NCBI RefSeq assembly: GCF_007992095.1
Contig: NZ_BJZP01000016.1
Location: 1-64,000 of the forward strand
Direction of reading: 5' to 3'
DNA length: 64,000 nucleotides
Origin: Paenirhizobium naphthalenivorans
GTDB lineage: Bacteria; Pseudomonadota; Alphaproteobacteria; Rhizobiales; Rhizobiaceae
Shown: in pieces, positions 1 through 8,508 of the stretch
How positions within the stretch are numbered: the first letter of the stretch is position 1
Layout of the letters: each line of letters starts with the position of its first letter
Program-made: the position numbers and the translations under genes
The notes under the pieces: generated by a model
Told to the model about the DNA's origin: nothing
The model's database searches: none
The model's input: only the letters and a program-made list of their open reading frames with translations

Positions 1-82
1 CCTGCCACAAGACATGGCTCGAAGCCGGCTCGCTGTCGATCAGCACGCCGTCGCAATCGAAGATAATGAGATCTGCCACCAT
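1..82 (-). CDS. HAD-superfamily phosphatase, N-terminal fragment
   Basis: Only the first 27 codons lie in the window; the gene continues past base 1. The N-terminus reads MVADLIIFDCDGVLIDSE, the classic HAD motif I (DxDGVLxDSE) in which the first Asp is the phosphoryl acceptor. The family hydrolyses small phosphometabolites, often sugar or polyol phosphates, in the cytoplasm. The gene is divergent from a SorC-type sugar-sensing regulator, an arrangement common next to polyol uptake operons in rhizobia, so a role in sugar or polyol phosphate metabolism is an inference. The substrate cannot be read from this fragment. Confidence 0.85.
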   Translation of the reverse strand, partial: MVADLIIFDCDGVLIDSEPASSHVLWQ

Positions 83-220
83 TGAAGTCTGCCTGCCCTG
101 AGGTACGCGCCGGTCGTCCACAGGAACGTCCGGGGGTATAATGCCAATTCGGTTGCCGACTGGGACGTGTTTCGAGACATTGCCTCCGAGCCCGCGGTCG
201 TCTATGCGGTGTCTCTAGGT

Positions 221-253
221 TACATATGTTACGCGCGTGTGACATATGGGTTA
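221..253. promoter_or_regulatory. Tandem TACATATG/GACATATG operator-like repeats
   Basis: ACATATG occurs at 222-228 and again at 242-248, exactly 20 bp or about two helical turns apart, inside the short region between the HAD gene and the SorC regulator. Each copy sits in an imperfect dyad. The position suggests autoregulation by the neighbouring SorC protein; this is inference. Confidence 0.35.
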
Positions 254-1215
254 TGGAGGGGATCTTGGACAGCCAGGAACTGATGGTACGGGCGGCATGG
301 CTCTATCATGTCGAGGGCCTGACCCAGGCGCAGATCGGCGAGCGGATGAACCTCACCCGTCGGCGGGTCAACGAGTTGCTGGCTGCCGCCCTTGAGCAGG
401 GTGTCGTCCGTATAAGTTTCAGCTCACCGCTTGCCGAGAATGTCGAGCTTGAGGCTCAGCTCTGTGACCGTTTCGGTCTAGACGAGGCGGTTGTCGCGCC
501 GACACCGGCGGATCCGGCCCACATGCATGCCGTGATCGGTCGGGCGTCGGCGGCGTTTCTCGACCGGCTCATCCAGGTCCGCAAGCCGCGTTCGATCGGT
601 GTCGGCTGGGGCGCCACGCTGCATGAAACGGTCAAGCTGATGACGGGCGCAAACGAACCCGAGATGCGCGTGCGATCATTGATGGGCGGGCTGACCCGCG
701 GCTCCGAGATCAATACATTCGAGATCGTCAGAAGTTTTGCCAAGGTGCTGAACGCCAAGTGCCACTATTTCGCGGCGCCCATTTATGCGGGCAGTGAAGA
801 GGCGCATGATGCGATCATGGCCCAGCCTGTGTTTCGGGAATTCCTGCGTGACGGCTCGAATGTCGAAGTATCCTTCCTCAGTGCCGGCGATGTGACCGGT
901 CGCTCGCTGCAGGTGCGCTACGGCCTGCCGCCGCAGATCGACATTGCCGAGCTTGTGGCGGCTGGCGCCGTCGGCGACCTTCTCGGGCGTTATCTTGATG
1001 CCAAAGGGAGCCCGATCGATCACCCGCTCAACCGCCAGGTCATTTCGCCCGACCTTGTTGCCTATCGGGGTATCGCGAACCGTATTCTGGCATCCGGCGG
1101 GCCGCACAAGCATGCAATCCTGCGTGCAGCGCTGAGGGCGGGGCTTGCGACCGTGATTGTGACCGACTCCGAAAGCGCGCGGATGCTTCTTAGGGCCCCA
1201 GACGCAAACCGTTGA
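226..1215 (+). CDS. SorC/DeoR-family sugar-binding transcriptional regulator
   Basis: A cytoplasmic repressor or activator that senses a phosphorylated sugar or polyol. Residues about 20-65 form the N-terminal helix-turn-helix (AAWLYHVEGLTQAQIGERMN, then a second helix rich in Arg), and residues about 70-325 are the SorC sugar-phosphate-binding domain with the family segment GVGWGATLHETV. The 329-residue length is normal. The frame opens with ATG at 226, but there are in-frame starts at 253 (ATG) and 265 (TTG preceded by GGAGG at 255-259); one of the later two is more likely, because the first start lies inside the operator-like repeats. It is divergent from the HAD phosphatase and convergent with the TRAP operon. 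Confidence 0.85.
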   Translation: MLRACDIWVMEGILDSQELMVRAAWLYHVEGLTQAQIGERMNLTRRRVNELLAAALEQGVVRISFSSPLAENVELEAQLCDRFGLDEAVVAPTPADPAHMHAVIGRASAAFLDRLIQVRKPRSIGVGWGATLHETVKLMTGANEPEMRVRSLMGGLTRGSEINTFEIVRSFAKVLNAKCHYFAAPIYAGSEEAHDAIMAQPVFREFLRDGSNVEVSFLSAGDVTGRSLQVRYGLPPQIDIAELVAAGAVGDLLGRYLDAKGSPIDHPLNRQVISPDLVAYRGIANRILASGGPHKHAILRAALRAGLATVIVTDSESARMLLRAPDANR

Positions 1216-1273
1216 GCGGGCTTCGATTAATGGATGCTGCCGTGAGTGGCACTTGGCGGACGTGTCGATGATG

Positions 1274-1305
1274 AAAGAAAAGGCCGCGGCGATGAAGCCG
1301 CGGCC
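1274..1305 (-). terminator. Rho-independent terminator of the TRAP operon
   Basis: On the minus strand a 9-bp perfect stem (GGCCGCGGC/GCCGCGGCC at 1297-1305 and 1282-1290, loop 1291-1296) is followed by a TTTTCTTT tract (complement of 1274-1281). It lies 29 bases past the dctM stop. Confidence 0.8.
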
Positions 1306-1333
1306 GATCTTGGTTCGAGATTGGCGGCACAGG

Positions 1334-2959
1334 CTACCGGGTGGTGATTTCCGGTCCCATCATCGCATAGGGCAGCCATGTCGAGATAATCGGCACATAG
1401 GTGACGATGATCAGGAACAGGAAGAGCACGGCGACGAAAGGCATTGCTGCCTTGACCACCTGCACGAGGCTCATGCCGGTGATGCCGGAGGTGACGAAGA
1501 GGTTCAGCCCGATCGGCGGCGTGATCATGCCGATCTCCATGTTGACGATCATAATGATGCCGAGGTGGATCGGATCGACGCCCAGTTCCATAGCGATGGG
1601 GAAGACGACCGGCGCGACGATCAAAAGCAGGCCGGAGGGTTCCATGAACTGCCCGCCAATCAGAAGCAGGATGTTGACCGCGATCAAGAAGGTGAACCAG
1701 TTGAAACCGGCGCCGACCATCAGGTCGGTAATCACTTGCGGGATGCGCTCCGATGTCAGCACATGGGCAAAGAGCAGCGCATTGACGATGATGAACATCA
1801 ACATGATCGTTGTTCGCGCCGCGTCGATCGTGGCCTTGCGGGTTTCTTCGTTGAAGAAGGCGCGGAAGAAGTTGCGGCCCATCAGCTTGAAATTGCGTCC
1901 CCAGATCGGCAGGCTGGCTGCGATATAGCCGGGCAGCTGACCGATACGCGCATTCTCGCCGCGCCACAGCGTGTAGGCGACCGCGATCGCAAGGGCCATC
2001 ACCAGTCCCATCAGTGCGCGGGCCCGGAACCCTGCATAAATGCTCTCGACGCCGTCGGTGGCAAAGAAGGACAGGATCATCCAGACGAAGAAGAAAGAGA
2101 CGGCATAGACCAGGGCGGAGAACCCTATCCGCGCCTGGCGGCTATCTGTCTCCAGCACCCAAGCTATGTCCTTCATCGGCCCCATGTCGCGGTAGATGAA
2201 AAGCGCCACGAAAAAGGAATAGACGGCCGCCACCGAGGCCGCTTCGGTCGGGGTGAAGACGCCGCCGTAGATGCCACCGAGGATGATGATGATCAGGAAC
2301 AGGCCCCAGCCGGCTTGCTTGCCGCCCTCGAGTATTTCGCCGAAACCCCGCCAGGGTTCGGCCGGCAGACCGCGGAAGCGGGCAAAGATATAGATCGTCA
2401 CCATCAGCATGACGCCGGCGATCAGGCCGGGAATGACACCGGCCAGGAACATCCGGCCGACCGAGACGTCGGTTGCTGCCGAATAGACCACCATGACGAT
2501 CGACGGCGGGATGAGGATGCCGAGCGTTCCGGCATTGGCGATGATGCCGGCGGCGAATTCCTTGGAATAGCCGACCTGGCGCATGCCGGCGATGGCGATC
2601 GTACCGATGGCCACTACGGTTGCCGGCGACGAGCCGGAAAGGGCCGCAAAAAGCATGCAGGACAGCACCGAGGCCATGGCCAGGCCACCGCGGAAATGAC
2701 CGACGGCCGCGATGGCAAAACGGATCAGGCGCTTGGCCACGCCCCCAGTCGACATGAAGACGGATGCGAGCACGAAGAAGGGAATGGCCAGCAGCGTGTA
2801 GTTCTGAGCAGCGGTGAAGAGTTGCAGCGCGATCGATGACATCGAGTCCGACGAGAAGAAGGCAATGGTGACGATCGACGACAGGCCGAGCGAAATCGCG
2901 ACCGGCGCACCGAGGAACAGCAGCCCGAACAGCATTGTGAAAAGAACAATCATTTCCAT
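1334..2959 (-). CDS. dctM: TRAP transporter large permease (DctM-like) with a central insertion
   Basis: The 12-TM type large membrane subunit that carries out sodium-coupled uptake of an organic acid together with the small subunit and binding protein. Family landmarks include GSSPATVVAIGTIAIAGM (about 109-126), NAGTLGILIPPS (142-153), GGIYGGVFTPTEAA (228-241) and MITPPIGLNLF near the C-terminus. At 541 residues it is about 110 longer than a usual DctM (about 425-430). The excess lies at residues about 262-375, between FIYRDMG and ATIDAARTTIMLMF, and contains two additional hydrophobic segments (about 279-300 and 314-331). The reading frame is intact throughout. It starts 5 bases after the dctQ stop, as the last gene of the operon, and a clear terminator follows. 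Confidence 0.92.
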   Translation of the reverse strand: MEMIVLFTMLFGLLFLGAPVAISLGLSSIVTIAFFSSDSMSSIALQLFTAAQNYTLLAIPFFVLASVFMSTGGVAKRLIRFAIAAVGHFRGGLAMASVLSCMLFAALSGSSPATVVAIGTIAIAGMRQVGYSKEFAAGIIANAGTLGILIPPSIVMVVYSAATDVSVGRMFLAGVIPGLIAGVMLMVTIYIFARFRGLPAEPWRGFGEILEGGKQAGWGLFLIIIILGGIYGGVFTPTEAASVAAVYSFFVALFIYRDMGPMKDIAWVLETDSRQARIGFSALVYAVSFFFVWMILSFFATDGVESIYAGFRARALMGLVMALAIAVAYTLWRGENARIGQLPGYIAASLPIWGRNFKLMGRNFFRAFFNEETRKATIDAARTTIMLMFIIVNALLFAHVLTSERIPQVITDLMVGAGFNWFTFLIAVNILLLIGGQFMEPSGLLLIVAPVVFPIAMELGVDPIHLGIIMIVNMEIGMITPPIGLNLFVTSGITGMSLVQVVKAAMPFVAVLFLFLIIVTYVPIISTWLPYAMMGPEITTR

Positions 2960-2964
2960 CGGCG

Positions 2965-3645
2965 TCAGTCCTTCAGCGCGTCTTTGCTTTCAGCGACAAG
3001 GTCTTCGGCCTCGTGGCTGGCGATCATCATCTCGCGCTCGCCACGCCAGATCTGCGCGAAGGCCTCCAGCGACCGAAAGCCGAGCAGGGCCAGGCCGATG
3101 GGGAGCATCAGATAGGCGATCCAGCGTTGAACCCGTTCCTGCACCCCGAACAGATCCTGGATGAAGATGGGATAACGCAGGTCGTCGAGGCCGATGCCGG
3201 CCTTGAAGAAGCGCGCCCAATAGAACATCGCACCGCCTTTCGTGTCGGCGCCGAACCAGTTGAGCCAGTCGGACGACAGGAGGATTGCGGCGTAAAGAAC
3301 GCCGGTCAGCGCACCAAAGAGGGCAGCAATGCGCAGGCCCCGTGGCGGCAAAAGCCGGATAGCGGCATCGACGCCGAGATGCAGGCCGTGCTTGATGCCG
3401 TATCCCATGCCGAACAGGATGAGCCAGGCAAACAGGATGCGTGTAAGCTCGAGGGCGCCGCCCCATCCACTGTTGAAGCCATAGCGGGCGATTACCTGTG
3501 TAAACGATATTAGTGTGATCGCGGCGATGAGGATGGCGAGCACATTTTCCTCGAAGCGCGTCACCGCGTTCGGGAAACGGCGTTCGGTCAGGAAAAGCGC
3601 CACGATCATCAGAAAAATTGCGAAATAGGGCCAGTAAGCAGCCAT
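2965..3645 (-). CDS. dctQ: TRAP transporter small permease (DctQ-like)
   Basis: The four-TM small membrane subunit that pairs with DctM. Hydrophobic segments lie at about residues 5-20, 35-55, 85-105 and 170-190. The family signature region is FEENVLAILIAAITLISFTQ followed by a GxxxLTRILFAWLI-type helix. At 226 residues it is somewhat longer than the commonest DctQ proteins (160-200), with extra sequence between TM3 and TM4. ATG at 3645 is preceded by GGGGGAAAATC, a good ribosome-binding site. It sits between dctP and dctM in the operon. Confidence 0.9.
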   Translation of the reverse strand: MAAYWPYFAIFLMIVALFLTERRFPNAVTRFEENVLAILIAAITLISFTQVIARYGFNSGWGGALELTRILFAWLILFGMGYGIKHGLHLGVDAAIRLLPPRGLRIAALFGALTGVLYAAILLSSDWLNWFGADTKGGAMFYWARFFKAGIGLDDLRYPIFIQDLFGVQERVQRWIAYLMLPIGLALLGFRSLEAFAQIWRGEREMMIASHEAEDLVAESKDALKD

Positions 3646-3671
3646 GATTTTCCCCCGGCAGCCGTCAGGAA

Positions 3672-3689
3672 CCGGGCGGTTCTACCCGG
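3672..3689 (-). other. GC-rich hairpin between dctP and dctQ
   Basis: CCGGG at 3672-3676 pairs with CCCGG at 3685-3689 in the 93-base space between the dctP stop and dctQ start, with a second CCGG-rich pairing possibility nearby. There is no T-tract. Such hairpins after a binding-protein gene often stabilise the upstream message; that role is inferred. Confidence 0.35.
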
Positions 3690-3738
3690 CTCGACAGTCC
3701 CGGCGCGGTTGAACTGCACCGGGTCTCCTAATGTTGAA

Positions 3739-4740
3739 TCAGTTGTTGGCGGCAACCGCGGCGTCGATGAGGTCCTTGCCGATGTCGCCTTCGAACTTGC
3801 TCCAGACGGGCTTCATGACGTCGACCCACTGCTGGCGCTGTTCCGCGGTCAGCTCGCGAACCTTGCCGCCAGCATCGATGATGTTCTGGCGGTTCTTGGC
3901 TTCCGTTGCCGCAACGGCGGCATTGGCGTCATGGGTTGCCTCTTCGCAGAGCTTCAGGAACTGATCGCGGAATTCCGGATCGAGTCCTTTGAGCCATTCG
4001 GTCGAGGTGACCAGAAGATAGGCGAGCAGCTGGTGGTTGGTTTCGGTAATGCCATCCTGCACCTCGAAGAATTTCTGGGTGTAGATGTTCGACCAGGTGT
4101 TCTCCTGCCCGTCGACGACGCCGGTCTGCAACGCGCCGTAGACCTCCTTGAACGCCAGTTTCTGGGCCGAACCACCCATGGCTTCGATCATGGCCTCTGC
4201 CACGTCGGAGGTCTGAATGCGGAATTTCAGGCCATCGGCATCCGAAGGCACCATCAGCGGTTTGTTGGCGGAGAACTGCTTGAGGCCTGAGGACCAGTAG
4301 CCGAGACCGGTATAACCATTCGGCTCCATCATCTTCAACAGGTCCTTGCCGGCATCGCTGGTGGTGAACCGCTCGACCGCGTCCAGGTCCTTGAACAGGA
4401 AGGGCAGGTCATAGAGGCGATATTTGAGCGTATAGGCTTCGAACTTCGACAGCGAAGGTGCTGCGAGCTGCACGTCACCCAGCAATAGGGCCTCAAGAAC
4501 CTTGTCGTCATCGAACAATGTCGAGTTCGGGAAGACCTCCATGCAGGCTTTGCCGTTCATCTCCTTGTTGACGCGCTCGGCCAGCTTGGTGGCGGCATCG
4601 CCCTTCGGGTGGCCGGTGGCGGCAACGACATGGCTGAACTTGATGACCATTTCTCCGGGATCGCAATCGGATGCCTGGGCGACGGAGCTGGCGGCCGTAA
4701 GCGTGATGGTCGAAACCGCGGCCAGAAGAAGTGTTTTCAT
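3739..4740 (-). CDS. dctP: TRAP transporter periplasmic substrate-binding protein (DctP-like)
   Basis: A periplasmic solute receptor for a carboxylate. A Sec signal peptide occupies residues 1-23 (MKTLLLAAVSTITLTAASSV then AQA), and the mature protein begins SDCDPGEMVIKFSHVV, as in DctP. The LKFRIQTSDVAEAMIEAMG segment carries the conserved Arg that contacts the ligand carboxylate in this family, and the following VYGALQTGVVDGQENT is a strong DctP signature. The start at 4740 was chosen over an in-frame ATG at 4938 because GGAGGAAAGACAAA precedes it and the signal peptide begins there; the longer frame would run across the sigma54 promoter. The product is 333 residues, normal for the family. 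Ligand identity (C4-dicarboxylate or another organic acid) is not readable. Confidence 0.93.
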   Translation of the reverse strand: MKTLLLAAVSTITLTAASSVAQASDCDPGEMVIKFSHVVAATGHPKGDAATKLAERVNKEMNGKACMEVFPNSTLFDDDKVLEALLLGDVQLAAPSLSKFEAYTLKYRLYDLPFLFKDLDAVERFTTSDAGKDLLKMMEPNGYTGLGYWSSGLKQFSANKPLMVPSDADGLKFRIQTSDVAEAMIEAMGGSAQKLAFKEVYGALQTGVVDGQENTWSNIYTQKFFEVQDGITETNHQLLAYLLVTSTEWLKGLDPEFRDQFLKLCEEATHDANAAVAATEAKNRQNIIDAGGKVRELTAEQRQQWVDVMKPVWSKFEGDIGKDLIDAAVAANN

Positions 4741-4921
4741 TTTGTCTTTCCTCCACAATGGGCGTTGATGCCCAGTTCCTGATGTGCCGCACGGCCTCTC
4801 CAGGGACGCGGGCGATACAAGCTGCAAGGGGGAGGGACAGGCATGCAACGACAGAGCGCGTGGCGCCCCGATGGCCAAAATGTCCTTGATGATCTCCCAA
4901 CCTCCAAGCTGCGCATAGTGC

Positions 4922-4937
4922 AGCAAGGACCGTGCCA
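4922..4937 (-). promoter_or_regulatory. Sigma54 (-24/-12) promoter of dctPQM
   Basis: The minus strand reads TGGCACGGTCCTTGCT, matching the RpoN consensus TGGCACG-N4-TTGCW at every fixed position. Transcription would start near 4911, leaving a leader of about 170 bases to the dctP ATG. This start site is inferred from spacing. Confidence 0.9.
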
Positions 4938-5023
4938 ACTGCCGGAGTGGAATTAAAAGTGTTTTTTATTCAATTGGTTGTTGGGTCTGTGTGGTGGTTT
5001 TTCAAAATCCGATGAGGCCCAGG

Positions 5024-5072
5024 GTGTAGGTCACTACCCATTTTTGCTGGGCGCATGTGTAGGTTTCTACCC
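5024..5072 (-). promoter_or_regulatory. Two enhancer dyads for the DctD-like activator
   Basis: The dyad GTGTAG-N4-CTACCC occurs at 5024-5039 and again at 5057-5072, 33 bp apart (about three helical turns). They lie about 100 and 135 bp upstream of the -24/-12 element, the usual range for sigma54 enhancers. The distal copy overlaps the stop codon of the activator gene at 5067-5069. Binding by the adjacent DctD-like protein is inferred. Confidence 0.7.
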
Positions 5073-6452
5073 ATCGGCCTGATCGGGCTTGTCCTCGTAG
5101 TCGATTCCGAGCCGTTTCATCTTGTCGTAAAGCCCCTTGCGGGAGATCTGAAGTGCTTCATAGGTCGGCTTGAGCGCGCCATCATTGCGAACAAGCTCGG
5201 CGATGATGATGGCGCGTTCCATGTTCTGCAGACGGTCATTGAGCGTGCCCTCGCTGTCATTTGCGGACGGGGCAATGGCGCCCGGTGCCTGCGGAAAGCC
5301 GCTCCACATGCCGAGAACGAAACGGTCGGCATAATTGCGAAGTTCACGGACATTGCCGGGCCAGTCATACTCCATCAACTGTAATTCCAGATGATGGGGA
5401 ATCGGGGGGATCTCCCGGCGGAAGCGGGCGCGGGCCTCGCGGGCCAGATGGAAGAACAGCAGGGGAATATCTTCGCGCCGTTCGCGCAGCGGCGGGATCG
5501 ACAGCGTGATGACGTTCAGCCGGTAATAGAGGTCGGAGCGGAACCGGCCGTTGCGGCCAGCCTCGCCGAGGTCCGTTTTTGTCGCGGCAAGAAAGCGGAT
5601 ATCAAGGGTTATCGGCTTGTTCGATCCCAGCCGCTCGATGGTGCGTGTCTCGATCGCCCGCAGCAGCTTGGCCTGGAGGTCGAGCGGCATGGATTCGATC
5701 TCGTCGAGAAAGATGGTGCCGGCATTGGCATGTTCGAGCTTGCCGATGCGTTGTTTCGCAGCACCCGTGAAGGCTCCCGGTTCGTGACCGAAGAGCTCGG
5801 CCTCGATGATGTCAGCCGGCATCGCGGCACAGTTGATGGCGACGAAATTGCCCTTTGCCCGCTGGCCGAAGTCATGCAGGGCACGGGCGACGACCTCCTT
5901 GCCAGCTCCAGTTTCGCCGGTGATCAGGATATCGACATCGGTATCGGCAAGCATGACGATCTGCTCGCGCAGCTTGTTGACCTCGGGCGTGCGGCCGACC
6001 AGCCGCATGGTCAGCTCTTCGCGCCCGTCGAGTTCCGACCGCAGGGTGCGGTTTTCCAGGACCAGGCGCCGCTTTTCCAGCGCTCTCTCAATTACCGTAT
6101 AGAGCCGCGACACCTGGAACGGTTTCTCGATGAAGTCATAGGCGCCGGCACGCATGGCATCGACCGCCATCTGCACGTCGCCATGGCCGGTGATCAGGAT
6201 CACCGGGAAGGTCGGGTCGATGGCCAGCGCCGACTTCAGCAATTCCATGCCGTCGAGGCCCGGCATGCGGATGTCGGTGACGACCACGGCATAAGCTTCG
6301 TGGGCGATGCGGCCGAGCACGTCTTCCGCCGTCTTATGAACGCTGACGGGGAGCCCCTCGAGTTCGAGCCCCTGCGCAAGCGCATGCCGCAGGTCGTCAT
6401 CATCGTCGATCAGATAAACAATCGGCTGTCCCGGGCCAGGCAGTTTCATCAT
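5067..6452 (-). CDS. dctD: Sigma54-dependent response regulator (DctD-like)
   Basis: A cytoplasmic two-component activator of RpoN promoters. Residues 10-125 form a receiver domain with the acidic pocket DDDDD at 16-20, phospho-acceptor Asp60 in VVVTDIRMPG and conserved Lys109. The AAA+ domain follows, with Walker A GETGAGKE at 179-186, the sigma54-contacting loop GAFTGA at 226-231 and Walker B IFLDEI. A Fis-type helix-turn-helix occupies about 415-455. The 461-residue length is typical. It starts one base after the stop of the sensor gene, so the pair is cotranscribed, and the TRAP genes it probably controls lie directly downstream. Overall similarity is to DctD; the inducing acid is unknown. 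Confidence 0.92.
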   Translation of the reverse strand: MMKLPGPGQPIVYLIDDDDDLRHALAQGLELEGLPVSVHKTAEDVLGRIAHEAYAVVVTDIRMPGLDGMELLKSALAIDPTFPVILITGHGDVQMAVDAMRAGAYDFIEKPFQVSRLYTVIERALEKRRLVLENRTLRSELDGREELTMRLVGRTPEVNKLREQIVMLADTDVDILITGETGAGKEVVARALHDFGQRAKGNFVAINCAAMPADIIEAELFGHEPGAFTGAAKQRIGKLEHANAGTIFLDEIESMPLDLQAKLLRAIETRTIERLGSNKPITLDIRFLAATKTDLGEAGRNGRFRSDLYYRLNVITLSIPPLRERREDIPLLFFHLAREARARFRREIPPIPHHLELQLMEYDWPGNVRELRNYADRFVLGMWSGFPQAPGAIAPSANDSEGTLNDRLQNMERAIIIAELVRNDGALKPTYEALQISRKGLYDKMKRLGIDYEDKPDQADG

Positions 6453-6453
6453 C

Positions 6454-8223
6454 CTAATCCGCAGTTTGCATGAGAGGCGAGGCAGAGGCCAGCGTCACCA
6501 GAAAGGCGCAACCTTGGTCTGCGCGATCGACAAGATCAATACGACCGCCGAAATCGTGAATAATGTTGTAGGCGATGGACAATCCGATGCCGATTCCGGA
6601 TCCGATCTCCTTGGTGGTGAAGAAGGGGTCGAATACGGCTGGCCGCAGATCCTCGGGGATACCGGGGCCGTTATCGGCAACCAGGACGGCGATCCGCTCC
6701 CCACTATTCTCAAGCGTAATGTGGATCTGGCCATTGTGCTGATTCTCAACCGCGTCGATCGAATTGTTGATGAGGTTGACGAAGACCTGGGACAGGCGCA
6801 CGCGCCCACCAAGCACGCGGACATCACGAAGCGCGGGGTCGAGCACAAGCTTGACGCCGGCCTTGCGGGCTCGCGGCGTCACGAGGATCAGCGCCTCATC
6901 GAGAACCTGGCCCAGTCCCACGGGGTTGATGGTCGTCCCGGGTTTGCGCGAGAAGGACAGCAGCGCACTTGACAGTTCGGCCATGCGATCGACCATGGCG
7001 CTGATGCGGTCCAGATTGTCACGGGCCTGGTCGAGCCTGCCCTTCTCGATCAGCTTCTGTGTGTTGTCCGCATAGGTCTTCAACGCGGCCAGCGGCTGGT
7101 TGATTTCGTGGCTGAGTGTCGCCGACATTTGTCCGAGACCAGCAAGCTTGGCGGCTTGAATCAGTTCGACCTGGGTCTCTTTCAATCTCTTTTCAGTCAG
7201 AAGCCGTTCGTCGATTTCGTGCGAAAGGGAAAGGTTGGTGCGGCTCAGTGCCTTCGTGCGATCCCGGATGACCCGCTCCAGACGCAAGGCGACGGCCTTA
7301 TCACGCCTGTTGCGGATAACCGCTAGTTCGCGGCGATGAAGCAGAAAGAACGACGACAGGGCAAGGGAAAGAGACGCAAGGCCGGCAATCAGCCCACCGG
7401 TATAGGATGCCGTTTCGATCGGCCGCATATCGCCGAGTACGTGAAGTTGCCAGCCAAGCAGAGGCAGGTCTCGCGAAACATCGACGTGGTCAACCGCTGT
7501 CGTACGCAGCCGAAAAAAACCCGTTTCCCGGTCCCGTTCGGCAATATCCTCCAGTTTTTCGAGGCGCCAGGCCGGGCGGTTGGTCAGGAAGACGGTGCCG
7601 CTTTCGTCGCTGACGAAAATCGGATTGGTGGAGAGGGACCAGGTGGCTTCGATACTGTCGAACTCGACGTAGACGGCGACGGCACCGATAAAAAGGCCAT
7701 CGCGGCGAATGCCGGAGCTGAACGCATAGGCGCGGTTGCCCGAACTCAATGAGACGGCGGCGCGCCCAAGGCGCCCTTGTCTTGCCGTTTCCACCAGTGT
7801 TTCTCGCCCAGCCGGAAGGTCGATGAATATATCGCGCGCCGAAGCAAGCGGATGGCCGTCGGCTTCGAAGAAGACCACTTCCTTGGCGCCGGAGAGGCCG
7901 GCGATTTCCTCCGCCTTCAGGCGCGCCCGTGCGGCGCGGCTTTCTCTTGGTTCGTCTTCGGCAAAGAGACCGGCAATGTCGCTTTGGCGTGCAAGGAGCG
8001 GTGGCAGCAGGCGGTATTTCTCGAGCACGCCGGACAGCGTTTCGGCCTGAACCGCGAGCGTTTCAGTGGATTTCCGATGGATCTGCTCGGCGGCCCGCTG
8101 GCGGGAGAGATCGGAGGCGAGGTAGATGGCAAGAGTGGAAGCGCTCAGGAGTGCCAGCCCGAGCAACATCCGGGCGCGGCGAAAATCCCTCCCTGTTCTG
8201 GATCCGCTGGTGATTTCTGTCAT
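6454..8223 (-). CDS. dctB: Sensor histidine kinase (DctB-like)
   Basis: An inner-membrane kinase partner of the downstream response regulator. TM1 spans about residues 19-38 and TM2 about 275-296; the roughly 235 residues between them form a periplasmic ligand-sensing (Cache/PDC-like) domain. The dimerisation region has the phospho-acceptor His372 in MSATLSHEINQPLAALKTY, the form typical of DctB kinases. The catalytic domain shows the N box (NLINNSIDAVE), G1 box (DNGPGIP), F box (FDPFFTTK) and G2 box (GSGIGIGLSI). The 589-residue length suits the family. It heads the minus-strand unit with dctD, and its promoter should lie in the 285-base space at 8224-8508, where I could not identify a convincing element. 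Confidence 0.92.
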   Translation of the reverse strand: MTEITSGSRTGRDFRRARMLLGLALLSASTLAIYLASDLSRQRAAEQIHRKSTETLAVQAETLSGVLEKYRLLPPLLARQSDIAGLFAEDEPRESRAARARLKAEEIAGLSGAKEVVFFEADGHPLASARDIFIDLPAGRETLVETARQGRLGRAAVSLSSGNRAYAFSSGIRRDGLFIGAVAVYVEFDSIEATWSLSTNPIFVSDESGTVFLTNRPAWRLEKLEDIAERDRETGFFRLRTTAVDHVDVSRDLPLLGWQLHVLGDMRPIETASYTGGLIAGLASLSLALSSFFLLHRRELAVIRNRRDKAVALRLERVIRDRTKALSRTNLSLSHEIDERLLTEKRLKETQVELIQAAKLAGLGQMSATLSHEINQPLAALKTYADNTQKLIEKGRLDQARDNLDRISAMVDRMAELSSALLSFSRKPGTTINPVGLGQVLDEALILVTPRARKAGVKLVLDPALRDVRVLGGRVRLSQVFVNLINNSIDAVENQHNGQIHITLENSGERIAVLVADNGPGIPEDLRPAVFDPFFTTKEIGSGIGIGLSIAYNIIHDFGGRIDLVDRADQGCAFLVTLASASPLMQTAD

Positions 8224-8508
8224 CGGCTGGCTCGCATCGAACTCGGTGTCTTTCTGCCGCTCAGGCGGTCGGAGTGCCGTCAGTCTTCAACAGCGCGACA
8301 TCATTGACCAGATGGCATGGGCCCATCAATTCCTTGGAAGGCCATATTCGGCCGCCTGGGTTTCCTCGATGCACCATTTGTGAAGACGCCAAGTGGCGGA
8401 GACATGTGAATTGGATTTGTGCAAGATTCTCGGTCACCGCCTTGATGTCGCAAATTCGCGACAAGGCACTGCTGCTTGCCAAGTGGCGCGCGCACTGCGT
8501 CGATGTGC

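Noticed and set aside
1253..2839. 528-codon open frame on the plus strand
   Set aside because: It is antisense to dctM and extremely rich in Asp, His and Arg, with no family features.
8482..8500. Sigma54-like element TGGCGCG-N4-CTGCG on the plus strand
   Set aside because: It has several mismatches and points into the 3' end of the convergent LuxR gene, so it controls nothing obvious.
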